64,000 bases of DNA from Thunnus maccoyii (taxonomy: Eukaryota; Chordata; Actinopteri; Scombriformes; Scombridae), in NCBI RefSeq assembly GCF_910596095.1, contig NC_056552.1, forward strand, positions 18,734,611 to 18,798,610, in the 5' to 3' direction. The position numbers were made by a program, and so were the translations under genes. The notes under the pieces were generated by a model that searched no databases, was not told the origin of the DNA, and saw nothing but the letters and a program-made list of their open reading frames with translations. Of this stretch, positions 50,651 to 62,152 are shown piece by piece (the stretch's first letter is position 1; the number at the start of each line of letters is the position of its first letter).

Positions 50651-50656
50651 AATAAA
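50651..50656 (+). terminator. tmem130: TMEM130 poly(A) signal
   Basis: AATAAA in TTTTAATAAATCACATTC, 128 bases after the stop codon at 50521-50523. A later AATAAA at about 51004 could extend the 3' UTR. Confidence 0.6.
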
Positions 50657-51574
50657 TCACATTCACAATGTATGAACAGTGCCTTTATATGTATGTACAT
50701 GTATTTAGCCCTGCTATGCTCAAACCTTTTTAAATGAATGAGTTAGTTATGTATGTTCAGTAAGCTAGCAGGTCAAGTACTGTCTGTATTTTCCATAATC
50801 GAGGTGATAGTGATCAATTATTGAGTCACAATGCTTAGGCTGACATTCAAATGAACTCATAATAAATTGATAGCTCAAGTGAAGGTCATGTTTAAAGAAT
50901 GAGTGTTAATTTAAGCTTGCTGAGAATGGATCAGACCACTCATTTATTTATGTTTTTCCCACATTAATATACATTTGCTTTGCTTTTGCTTTTCAGAAAA
51001 AGAATAAAACATTTATTTCCTTTGTAAAAGTTGTGCTTGTAGTGCTAAACATAAAACAATGTATAACTAAGCTCCATATTGATTGTTGTTAAGAGGAAGC
51101 CTAAAATTGGACAGTTGAGATTTTGAACATTTAAAGAAAGGCCTCTTGGCCAGTGCAACATACACGTGCAGCAGTGGGGACATAACACACAAAAAAACCA
51201 CCACTATCACTTTCATAACACTATTGCTACTACTACTACAGAGAGTAGTGAAAAGTGGGTTTTGTTGGATAGCTGAAATGTTGAGAGGGACGATGGCTGT
51301 GTGATAGAGAAGGCTGGTGATTTCAAGCCTGTTGGACACACAACACAGCAGTTAAGATATGAACAGTCTTATGGAAACTGGATCATCTGCAGGGGGAGGA
51401 GATTTGATTATAACAATTAAGATTTTAATCAAATTCTCACAACTAAGATTTGAATCAATTCTAAATTGCATAAAACTGCATGACTCCGTGGTTCATTTTG
51501 TGGCCTGGATATGTTGAAGAGGTTCACTCTCATTTTAGTTATCAGCATATTTAACAAACTTTAAGTCAAGTTAG

Positions 51575-52215
51575 CAGCTCTGTGAGACTGTATTTAGGAA
51601 CAGTGGTGCTTTGGGCTAATTGCTAACAACAGCGTGCTAGCACACTCACGATGACAATGCTAACATGCTGATGCAAAGCTAGGTATAATGTTTACCATGG
51701 TCACCATTTTAGTTCTAGTTCCCCTTGCTGCTTTAAGTGGGATAAGAATTAACAACAGGGAAGCATGGCGCCCCCTACTGTACTGGAGTAGCTGTAAAAT
51801 TGCCATATATGGTAAGGGTTGGATATCTGACTCCACCCACCCCCTTCGGCTTGGGGTGGGGTCAGACGAGCAGGTCAATGGGTATTTAGTCATAAACCAA
51901 TGTATCTGACAAAGTCAACTTTCGACCTGATGATGGCACAAGTGAAATGATTTGTGATTTTCAAAGTTACTGCAATTCATCCTCTGGGTAACATGAATGT
52001 CTACCAAATTTTATGCCAAAAAATTTAACTCAAAACCACAAATCAGAACCTCATGGTAGTGTTAGAGGAAACAGGGATCACCAAAGTCATTATGAACCAT
52101 GAATGTCTTTCCCATCTTGTAGATATTGAGATATTTCACTGGACAAGTAAAAACTTTGACCCTGGCACTAGAGGAAAAGTCAGATCATCAAAGTCATTAG
52201 AATTAATGACTTTAA
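51575..52215. repeat. Dispersed fish repeat, family A copy 2 (reversed)
   Basis: Begins with a GTGCTTTGGGCTAATTGCTA..GCTAACATGCTGATG block and continues with TTTCGACCTGATGATGGCAC, CATCCTCTGGGTAACATGAATGTC and CACCAAAGTCATTA: the family of 15230-15800 in opposite orientation. Confidence 0.7.
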
Positions 52216-52984
52216 TGATAACCTCACACAGAACAAAACCCTTGACTCTTTACCAACTGCGCTGATTAGTTTTATGCCTTTTATTACCTTGATGGTGTTT
52301 AATGACAGCTTGTCCTCTGTTAGAGATGTCACAACATTATTAATTGTGAAGTCTCCTGATGAATGCCAGCTGTCAGAGATGCTGTGGGGAGCAGAAGTTG
52401 GGAAGATGAATACCTTGTCAACGACCTTGAGCTGTGCAGTGTTTAAAGTCTTTATTGGTCCACGTTTTTTTATCGGTTTTTAGAGGCTTAAACATCTCAT
52501 GAACCTGTCTACTTAATCTATCACTTGGTATTGTAGTTAGATGCTGAAATCAAAACCAGACACGTAACTGAGACAAATACAAGTAAGACATGTTGGAGCA
52601 CCTTTACTTGCTCAACTGAAACAACCTTTTGATTACAAGAAGTTTTTTTAAAGTTTCTGATGTGTCAGATCTATTTTCTAGGTTACTGTTTGGGTTTAAA
52701 TGGACAGAACAGGCTTAAATAACCTCCTATATAAGTAGCATGTCTTTTCAACTAGACCAATATTCAACCCAAATATAAAATAGCTTGTGGGCATAAGCAC
52801 AACCACATGCTCAACATCTATGACTATTGTTAATATAACCACAGTAAATAAAGAGGCAGCACAACCACAACAACCTGGAACACTTGTTAGCAGTCAACAG
52901 AGCAACATGAGTATTCATTTTGACTCTTGTTTCTGTCCTCCTGATCAATATAAGTCTGATATTCACTCTACCTAAAGGTCTTTT

Positions 52985-53100
52985 TTTGTCTCCACTTGCT
53001 CCCAGGAGAAATATCTGGCTCCTTTGCTGATAAATGCTCCTATGTTCACCAGTCACTAGTCACAAACGTCGTCTGCCTGCTGTAGTTCAGTGATTAAGAA
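52985..53100 (+). repeat. Dispersed fish repeat, family C copy 2
   Basis: GAGAAATATCTGGCTCCTTT, AAATGCTCCTATGTTCACCAG and GTCTGCCTGCTG follow the same order as at 34500-34860. Confidence 0.5.
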
Positions 53101-54372
53101 ATTACTGAGAAATTACTATTACTGCTCCTTCACACACACACACACACACACCCACACACTGACACAAGATTTTATCATTTTCAACTCTGTTATTTCTATT
53201 TTATTAAATTTGTTGTGTCTCACCTTGTCACCGTGATTCTTATGGTGAGTTTTTGCACTTGATTACTTTTTTCGAGGTGTCAGGGTTATATGCTTTTCAT
53301 TGCACCTCTATCATTTTTAATAAATCCTAACTTTTGAATTTTGTCCTGTACAAATAAGCCAACTATTTACCAACTAACTCTTTTTTTAATCCTTTTATCC
53401 AGCTTGTAAAATCAGACACAAAATACGGGCTGATAAGTGTAAACAGATGTAGACTGGCCTTGGACATCTTCTTTTCCATTTCCATGACCATTATTGATGA
53501 AATTCAGCTCTGAACAGCCAAATGAAGACTTTTATGTTATTGCTTCTTTTCTTTCAGCCCAGATAAAAGGCTGTGACATATAGAACATCATATGAAATGA
53601 CATATTGTGAGAACAATAAAGAACGTTATTGTACTGTGACATGAACATTCAAGCTGCATTAATTCTGTCCTCAGATGAGGCCACCTGAAAAACAGTCTGT
53701 GTGGATTAATATCATATAAATTAATCAGACGACTTCACTGAAGAGGCTGCAACAACAAAACCCTACGTCTGTCTCCAGAGACACATACTATATAATGTTT
53801 TTATATGTAGCAGGCCAGTGTCACCATTTTTTTTTTACATATTATCTCAGATATCAAAGAGGTGCATTTAACAGTCACATAGAAACTGTCTGTAAAACCT
53901 TCTTTACACATTTTATTTTTTTGAATGTTTGACAGTTGCATTTAGAAACAAAATGTAACCCAAAGTTTTTACTTTAACAGGTTAAGCCGCTCATCTTGCT
54001 TTTAAAGAGCTGATAACCATTTAGGATTTCTTTAATCTGGGTTTATGTCACATATATGTAACCGTATCCAGTAATATCAGCATATTAGTATTAAAAAAAC
54101 ATCATTTTAGCTCTACTTGACATGTTTTCAGAGCAGTGAGTGGTTGGAAGGAGCTGCTTTGTCTGAGGGAATGTGTCTGTGACGTCACCCCTGACCTTTC
54201 GGCCTCTATCTTCTGTTAAGCGTCACTAATGCCACACAGGACACCTGTTGTTGTCTTGACCCAAGCCATCGGAGTCAAAAGATCTTGCTCAGCCTGTGTT
54301 ATTAACTACTCATGTCACTCCTCCTAACAAGAGTGGCCAGGTGATTTTAAACTGGTGTCAATCTGCCATATG

Positions 54373-54393
54373 CCTAACCCTAACCCTAACCCT
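54373..54393. repeat. Short interstitial telomere-like repeat
   Basis: About three and a half units of CCCTAA between ordinary unique sequences, in the spacer downstream of NPTX2. Too short to mark a fusion point by itself. Confidence 0.8.
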
Positions 54394-54517
54394 GCCAATA
54401 CAGTTAAAAACCCAAGTGGTGTGTCAATTTCCTGATCAACAGGAAACTTAAAGAGGTCCAAAATATAGTGGTTGACAGATAAACCACAAACATTTGTCAA
54501 TTAATTTCAGCTGTAGT

Positions 54518-54527
54518 TTTATTTATT
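54518..54527 (-). terminator. nptx2: NPTX2 poly(A) signal
   Basis: Two overlapping AATAAA hexamers (AATAAATAAA) on the minus strand, about 1.26 kb downstream of the NPTX2 stop, a distance similar to the mammalian 3' UTR length as I recall it. Confidence 0.55.
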
Positions 54528-55784
54528 TTCCACACTTTCATTTATTGGCAAAGCAAATCATTTTTCAATGCTTATAAAACATTTAATGGCACTTTAGTCT
54601 CCATAGGAAGGCCACAAGACAGGGTGGACGTTGTCTGATAAATATTCAGTTAAATTAACTGTGTAAAGATAACATAAAAAGCTACATAACAAGTTTCCTG
54701 GACAGACACTGTAGTAGTACACTTAAAAATGATTATTAGTGTACAAGTACATTCAAAATAGATGCTCAGAGAGTTTTGATCGGTGAGCTAATCTGTTACA
54801 TTTCTCTGCTGAATGTTTGGTTCGACAATCCACTGTAACAACATTACAAATCACGAGTAAAAATATTTCACAACATTGCAGCTATGAACATATTTTTGAC
54901 ATGATCCTCCATTCAAAGAGGTTTTGTTCAAATGGAAAAGGCAACAAAAAAAAGCACTGTGATAGACTCACTAGTATCACTGGTATCAGGTCTGCGTGTG
55001 AAGAATAAAAGAAGGTGAAGTTTTTGTTTGTTTGTTGCAACTCTAAATGGACATTTGTATTTCTACCCAAAAATCAAGTTTAACCAAAGTATTTAATGCC
55101 ATTACACACAAGCTCCAACTACCAGCCAGAGCCAAGACAAGAGGTTTGATTGATGTTGGCTCTAAGCCCATTCCCTAGTTAAGGAATAGACATAACATTA
55201 GCCAGACCTTTAATCTTCCCTCTTACTTACTCCCACACAGCACGCAACGCCGACTCACATGTCGACGCCAAACTGTCAGCTAGTCTGGGCCTCGATGTAT
55301 TTGTAGTAGTAGCGCTGCATGCATGCGTCTGTGCTGGACTACAGTGGATTTTCATTACTTCAAAGCCTTTGAGGCTGGAGGGAGGGGTATTGGGAGACTG
55401 TGTGGGAAGGCGGTTGGTCTTATGTCTTAGCAATAATACCTGAGGGCACCTTTTCACCATGGTAGTAGTACTGAAGGAGTGAAGTATCTTAATTATGGTA
55501 GAGAAAGACATGTTAGCTCTCTGATTGCCACTAGAAATGAAACAGCAACCAGTCAATGATGGCATTGATGTGTAAGCCTCCACATCACAATTTGCACTTA
55601 AGTGTGTTTTCACGCTCAATGCTACACATCTGATTGTCAAAGTGTTTACAACTATCACGTGTATGTGCCATGCTTTGTTAACACATTTTCCATAAACAGC
55701 TTTACAATAAGAGCAGACAATTAAAAAAACAAGCTGAACAGATGGAAACAACAGCTAATTAAATGAGAGGCAGACAGACAGTTT
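54528..55784 (-). other. nptx2: NPTX2 3' UTR
   Basis: Non-coding sequence between the stop codon (55785-55787) and the double poly(A) signal. A 174-codon open frame at 55227-55751 on the same strand has no recognisable domain and appears to be chance. Confidence 0.55.
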
Positions 55785-58700
55785 TCAAGCATTGGGCAAT
55801 CGCTCCTGACACACCTCCAGAGGCCTTTTGAATGCCCCCCTCCCGAAGACCTCCACATTGCTCGCTAGCCAGGAGATCACATTACCGGGCATGTAGGATG
55901 TACAGTTGGCCATGGACTGGATTTCAACCGGCTTCAGAACGCGGTCCCAAATGTTTACCTGACTCAGTTCGCCCACGAAAGCCTGTCCAGCATCAAAGCG
56001 CCCACCCACGACGTCCTATAAGAGCCATAAACAGCAGGATGTAAATTTAAACAGCATCAACAACAACATTATTAAAGGTAATAATCTTTTTAACGTGGAG
56101 GAGGCAGTCTGTGGGACTATAGATGGACTGGTCATTAAACTTTAAGGTTTAATGAGTGTTATTCCCTTGTTTTGGCTAATCAAGCACATAAAATGGAGCT
56201 ACAACCTTTGTGTTAATGTCTGTACATATCTCATTCACCAGTGAAAGTGTTGTGATGAAACTTGTGGAAATGATATCTCATTACTCCATTTTGCCCTTTT
56301 CAAAATTGCATTAAGTAGTCTAAAAGCGTCACTATGTACAGCGCCTATTTAAAAGATAGGTTGACAATTTTTCAAGTCTGTCTTAAAACGACAGTGAGGT
56401 ATCCATATGAACATTGAAACAGGTTTTTCTTGCTATAATCATCCCCCCTGTTCATACTGACCATTAGATGATTCCCTCCAAATGTGCTTATAATGAAAGT
56501 GATGGGGAGACTGAATCCACAGTCCTTGTCTTGAGCAAAAATGTATTTAAAAGTTTATCTGAAGATAATGATATGAGGCTTCAGTCATCTGAGTCAGTCA
56601 AATAAAGTGGATATCTTCCACAGTTACTCTCTTTTTTAGTAAAAAAATCCCTCTTTGTGTCTTGATGGACAGTGTTTTCCTGTTCAGCCGCAGTGGAAGG
56701 ATCATAACAAAAAGAGGGAATTTGGTGTTTTATTGTGGATGCACTGTTTATGATACAGTTGGACTTTCACTTATAAGCGCAAATTACAACTGAATAACTT
56801 TGTTGCCTTCCAGTTTAGCTCTTCAACTGTTCTTAAAAAGGATAATAATTTTTAGGTGCTAGCAGCTCTGTGAGGCACAGTGGTGCTTTGAGCTAAATGC
56901 TAATGTCAGCAAGCTAACATGCTCATGGTTAGCAGGTGTAATGTTTCTTCACTATCTTAGTCTTGCATGTTAGCATGCTAACATTTTCTAATTAGTACTA
57001 AACAAAAGGTACAGTAGAATGATTGTTTTGTAAACTGTTTAAAGTTTGACGTAAGTTGCTACATGAATGTATGAATGGGTATGAGGAGGTTGAAGAGGAG
57101 TGGGTTCAAAGGTTTCTCTCTTTCACTTCCATTATGACATAAATTCAGACAAAGTTTGAAAGAATATTTTGAAGGGTGTGAATGGTTTTTAAAAATTTAA
57201 GGCAACCAGTAATGTTGCTGAATAGTTTCAAGTTTGAATGGAGTTCATAGCTAAAAGTATGAAAGAGTATGTTGGGTTGAAAAAGTTTGAAATCTGATTT
57301 CACAGACATTCCAGGACCATGAATGTGTGTGCCAATCCATCCAGTAAATGTTGAGATATTTTACAGGATATTTTACAGTGAAAACTTTGACCTCATGGTG
57401 GCAATAGATTAAAAGTTAGAGGATCACCAAAGTCTGTAGGTTTAATTGGCAGGACGCCATGAATATCTGTACAACATTTTGTACAACATATGGCAATCCA
57501 TCCAATAGTTATAGAAATATTTCAGTCTGGCCCAATATGGTGAACCGACTGACAACAGACTGACTTTGCCATCTCTGACGCATACTGCTGGAACAAATTT
57601 TATCATTCAATAGTTAAAAACACAATGTCTTAAACACTGTTGATTAGATTTTTGCAGAACTTAATAGACTGATGCATCTCATTCCTCCATTCTTTTTAAT
57701 AATGCATTGATTGGTCCGTAGGGAGACCTCAGCATCTGTGGGCAGTGACAGGTTTACTGTTGTCTTGTTAATTGTTTTGTTTAGATAACCTGCCACTATC
57801 TTATTATTTGCTACTTTAGGCCTGGTTGGTTTTCTTGTTTTGCAAAGGCACTCTATAAATAATGTTGCTTATTAGTGGAACAACTTGACATTGTACTTTG
57901 AAGTGTTTGGCTTGTGATAATATGAACATGCTGTATTAGACGGCTGATGGTTCGTTTTGTCTGTTCTATGTAAAGAAATGTCACTTCATAAAGACGAGAA
58001 GCACTGGTGATGTAATTCCAGGTAAGTAACTGTTGTCTTTGATCTTGACAAAAGAGGCAGAGCAATGACTAAATCAACAGATACAGACATGTGTCAAACA
58101 CAGTCCCTAATTTCCTCTGACATTTTGGGAGCACGTCCCTACCTGCTCCTGCCCCAGGATGATGACTCCCCCAGGTTTGATGGGGTGCCAGGCCGCCAGG
58201 TTGTCGCCAGTTCCCTGCCTCTCCCCATCTTGGTAAGCATCCCACTGGCCATCCCGTGTGGTCCAGGAGATGCAGATGTGGTGCCACCTTCCATCCCGTA
58301 CCTCCAAGGGCAACTGGGCAACCTAGAGGCAAAATACACTGTACTTAGCTATGGCTTCAAACTTTAATTTTGCCATTTTCATATTGTGAGTGACACACAA
58401 ATAACCATGACTCGCCTTATCGTTGATGAGCAGCTCGATTGGGTTATTGCCCCATTCGATCAGCACAATCTCATTCGCTTGCCCTGGCACGCCGTAAGAG
58501 AAAGGTGTCCCTATGCCAGGACTGGCGCTGGACTTGATCCACATGCAGAGTGTGAATGCGTACATCTCTGGAAGGCTCTTGGTGATCCGGCCGTACAGGT
58601 AGTTGGTACGCTGGGGGAGGGACAGCTTAAACTGCTCAGGAGACTTGAAGTCTCCTCCTCCTATAATGAGACAGGCAGAGATAGAGGAGACAGGGAGAGG

Positions 58701-60528
58701 TGAGAAGTGTCCCAAGAGGTTGTGTCTTTTCTTAAACTTGTTAATTGCTGCCTGAGAATGAAAGTGAGGAAACAGCAATGTCACCTTCCCTTTTTTGTTT
58801 AAGACAAAAAAGCTGCTACAAATTAAAAGCAGAGACCCTTTTATGTAAAAAATTTGCACGTTTGTCCTCCTTCTTTCACCTTCTGTGATTCATCAGGTCC
58901 TCTCAACTCCTTTATTTCTCTGAGTGACTTCCCTTGCCTCCACTCCATTAATGTATAGTACACTTATAATAGGTTTCATGCTTTATTTGCTTTCTCCATC
59001 TGTGCAACACCATGTATCATTTTATATTCTTTTCATTTTCTCCTCTATCAGGCTGTTTGTGCCTTACTTATAGTGCTACATACTTCAAGTGAGTTACCTA
59101 ATCATCTCAAAACAATATTTCATCTTGACTTTATCTCATTATGTAAATCGGGTCGTGTTGCAGTTGTTGGATGAACAGACACTTAGTCATGGTGTTTTCC
59201 TATACCTTTCTCCAGCTCACTGATCCTCTCCACCAGGGCGTTCAGCGTGCTCTCTGTCTTCAGCCTGTATGCGGCTGTGGCATTGGACAGCATGCTCTTC
59301 TCCTCCTCCAGGTTGCTGACTTTCTTCAGGAGCTGTTTCTCCAGCTCCCCGAGGCGACGCTGCAGCAGGTCGCGCAGCTCACTGGGGAACGAGGCGCCGG
59401 ATACATTGGCCCGCATCTGCTGTTGCTAAGGAAGGATGGACATGGCAACATGAGCAGGAAGTGCACAAAAATAATCAGGGACAGTGAGCCCCATGAGAGC
59501 TGCAAGTGATGCTTTTACATCACTGTCACAAGAAGTTATTCTGTCTTGACAGGCCTACAAATGTAGTTTCAGCATTCATTGTGGGAGAAATTGTAAAAAG
59601 TTGCAATTTTTGGTCTACTGTATGATAGTTCTGGTCAATTTTCTAATCCTGTTCAAATCTGATGAGTTTCCTCTGGCAATTATATGGCAATAAACAGCAG
59701 CATGCATGAGAGGCACAAAGTGAATAATCAGAATCACTAAAACATTTATATACATATTGTCAGACAGTCACTTTAGGACTGTGAGGAAAGTGTTGTTGAA
59801 GCTTTTTAAGCGCTGTAGTTGATCAGACAAGCAGAATAAACACATGTGACATAATCGGTCCTGCGTAATAGGAAGTTGAGGCTGGCCAGTTAGACAATTA
59901 ATCTCTTTCCCACCCTCTGTTTAATCTCCACTATAGGCTCTCTAATTCCAAGAAGTGCAGATGGACTGTTGAGTTGTAAATCGACAATGTATCGTAATCC
60001 TGTAAATCCATATTGAGAATTAATCCGTATTTTTACGCATGGCTTTGGCACAATGGTTGTGCTTTGCGCGATTTGAATGCGCCTTACCTCCAGGTTCTCC
60101 AACCGGTCCTTGAGCCCCTGCATTGTTTTCCCAAGACTGTCGATCGTGTCGTTTGGATCTCTGGGAACATCTCCCATTGTATTTTGCTTTACTTTACCCC
60201 ATGAACCCCCCTTTTCGTACTTCCTATCATCGGTGGCTGAGACGCAGAGGGACAGTTTGGTGGTCAGCTCGTTGATGGTACCTAACTGTTTGGAAATCGT
60301 TTCTTTCTGCTGTAGAATTGTCTCCCGTAGCTGCATGACAGTGTTTCTGAGCTCCTCTTCTTGGCTTCCGGCGTTTAGTTCAGGTAACAATGTCACCGGG
60401 CAACTGGCGTCGCCGCTGAGGGGTATTGCCCGGCAGATGTACCGCTTCCCATCGTCCACCTGGCCGCTCGCTTGTCGACTGCAACCCAGCGCACAAAAAC
60501 ATAACAATCCGTACAAGAATGAAAACAT
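55785..60528 (-). CDS. nptx2: NPTX2, neuronal pentraxin 2 (Narp)
   Basis: Secreted synaptic pentraxin that clusters AMPA receptors; an activity-regulated gene in mammals (family knowledge). Exons in transcript order are 60088-60528, 59206-59425, 58416-58660, 58143-58322 and 55785-56015: 1317 bases, 438 residues plus stop; human NPTX2 is 431. The ATG at 60528 is chosen because it opens a signal peptide (MFSFLYGLLCFCALGC) and the in-frame codon farther upstream is GTG. Residues 60-220 form heptad-rich coiled coil (LRNTVMQLRETILQQKETIS; LQRRLGELEKQLLKKVSNLE). The pentraxin domain covers about 227-432, with NYLYGRI, PFSYGVPGQANEIVLIEWG and the pentraxin signature HICISWTT at 317-324. Sequons NVS, NAT and NCT match family sites. 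The intron after exon 58416-58660 has a GC donor (AAG|GCGAGT); the others are GT-AG. Paralogue NPTX1 is less likely given the TMEM130 neighbour and the FKSPEQFKLSLPQRTNYLYG match. Confidence 0.95.
56350..56800 (+). repeat. Dispersed fish repeat D in the last NPTX2 intron
   Basis: Starts AAAGATAGGTTGACAATTTTTCAAG and contains CATATGAACATTGAAACAGG, CCTGTTCATACTGACCATTAGA and TCTTGATGGACAGTGTTTTC, a pattern I recognise from many percomorph genomes. It abuts a family A copy at 56855. Confidence 0.55.
56855..57590. repeat. Dispersed fish repeat, family A copy 3 (reversed)
   Basis: GTGGTGCTTTGAGCTAAATGC, GCTAACATGCTCATGGTTAGC, ACCTCATGGTGGCAATAGA, GATCACCAAAGTC and TGGCAATCCATCCAATAG correspond to 15230-15800 in reverse orientation. 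A block at about 57030-57300 is not shared, so this copy has an insertion or is mosaic. Confidence 0.65.
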
Positions 60529-60925
60529 AACTACAATGTTTACCGTTAAGGAAAGCCGAGTGATAAGTGAAAAGCAGAACACTAAAGCCTGAACACTCTC
60601 TAATGAAATCCAGTCTCAAGTTCAGTGCGTAAAAGTATACCCCCACAGTGGTGGTTTACCCACAAAACATCACCAATAACTATTTTCTACAAAATAGCGC
60701 CATGTCAAGCAAACAAAATCAAGGAAAGCCTGAGCAGGAAATCCCATCAAGCATGAGTCGGTCACTGTAAGCCCGGTTAATGTGGCTTGGCTACCGGGAC
60801 TATTCCTGGCGCAAACAGAGCGCACAGTGTGGTGCTGATCGGACAGCTCCTCTTAGAAAAGAGGATTACCAAAAAAGGTGTCTCTAGAAGCGCCTTGATT
60901 GGTTGTAGTAGGTTGACGTCACCAG
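60529..60925 (-). promoter_or_regulatory. nptx2: NPTX2 upstream region with perfect CRE and CCAAT box
   Basis: The region upstream of the NPTX2 start contains TGACGTCA at 60914-60921, 386-393 bases from the ATG, and an inverted CCAAT (GATTGGTTG on the plus strand) at about 60897-60905. A weak TATA-like GTATACTTTTA on the minus strand lies near 60632-60640. A CRE fits an activity-regulated neuronal gene, but function here is inferred. Confidence 0.55.
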
Positions 60926-62100
60926 TCAGGTGGGTCAAACATTTATTTATCGATTTGGAAAGTTAATTAAGCAATGACGAGTTAATTATATGGGGATGCT
61001 ATAAAAAGTGGAAAGATCTAATTTTGTTGCATCTCAGTGTAATTTCATGGCCTCATATTTATTCTGTCTCATGCTTACTGTGATGTTCTCTTTTAGTTTC
61101 CTTATAACTTAATTCATATGATAGCTTTATTCCCTGAATGAGGCATATCCAAGTGTCTGACTGTGAATAGTGTCTGGATCATAACTCAACACTGAATACA
61201 GGGCAAAATCATTTGATAAGTGAGTTAGGTCAAGATATAAGCATTCAGGTAACTTTTCCTTGCTGTGAAACACGTGACAAATCATTTTTAATGCAAGTGA
61301 GTCTCAATAAATCAAGTGGTGAACAAACAGGATGTGGTGGTAAACAATTAGCAACAGCTGCCTGCCTGGCTGTGAAAGGTCAATAAAGCCTGGTGTGCAG
61401 ACTGGAAGACATACCACTGTGCTTTGAACATGTTTTCCAACCATGCTCCAAATCACACAGTCAATCAGAGATTTCTATGACAAAGTAAAAACAAATTCAC
61501 AAAGTACCCATTGTTCCACTTTGTGCTTTAAAACAACAGTTTTTGTATTAGAGGAAGCTGTGAGAATTCTAAATTTGCTCTGAATAAATGTTTTAAAAAG
61601 ATGTGTCAATAAAAAATGCTGTTATTAGAGTGATAACATATGAAGTTGTTGCTTTTTGTAAAAGGGCACCCAGTTGCAGGCAGTATCAGGTTCAATAAAC
61701 TATTTCCACAATCAATAAATTTAGTTTGTGCCATTTGAAATGGAAAGCCTGTTCTCAGTATGTCCCCCTCTCTTAAATTATAGGGGCTGTGGTTGTCAGC
61801 TAATCAGTTTCCTGTATTGTGACTGTTCAATAAATACCAATTTAACTAAAGCCATTTCCAATGAAAAAATGAAGAACATTAATCTTGAAAGCAAAATTAA
61901 ACTTACCAATATGAGACGTTTAACATTGTGGCTGATTTCATTGATGCATTATGTTTGGATGTACGGTTTCAGATCTGGGAATAATAATTTCCCAAATTCA
62001 CTTTTTGGCTGTACAATATTTATTGTGATCATAAATTTCTATTTATACAGCAAACTACAACATTAAGTTAATAAATACACAATAAACCCAGCACATGACA

Positions 62101-62152
<52 letters not shown>

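Larger units (their letters stand above)
50657..54517. other. Convergent spacer between TMEM130 and NPTX2
   Basis: No exon recognised. Contains the repeat copies at 51575-52215 and 52985-53100, a (CA)n tract at 53131-53160, a TGACGTCA palindrome at 54180-54187 and a short run of telomere-type CCCTAA at 54373-54393. Confidence 0.5.

Noticed and set aside
55227..55751. 174-codon open frame in the NPTX2 3' UTR region
   Set aside because: Lies after the NPTX2 stop codon on the same strand, has no domain, and its composition is that of non-coding sequence.
61728..62066. 112-codon open frame upstream of NPTX2
   Set aside because: AT-rich composition, no recognisable domain, no splice sites or promoter context.
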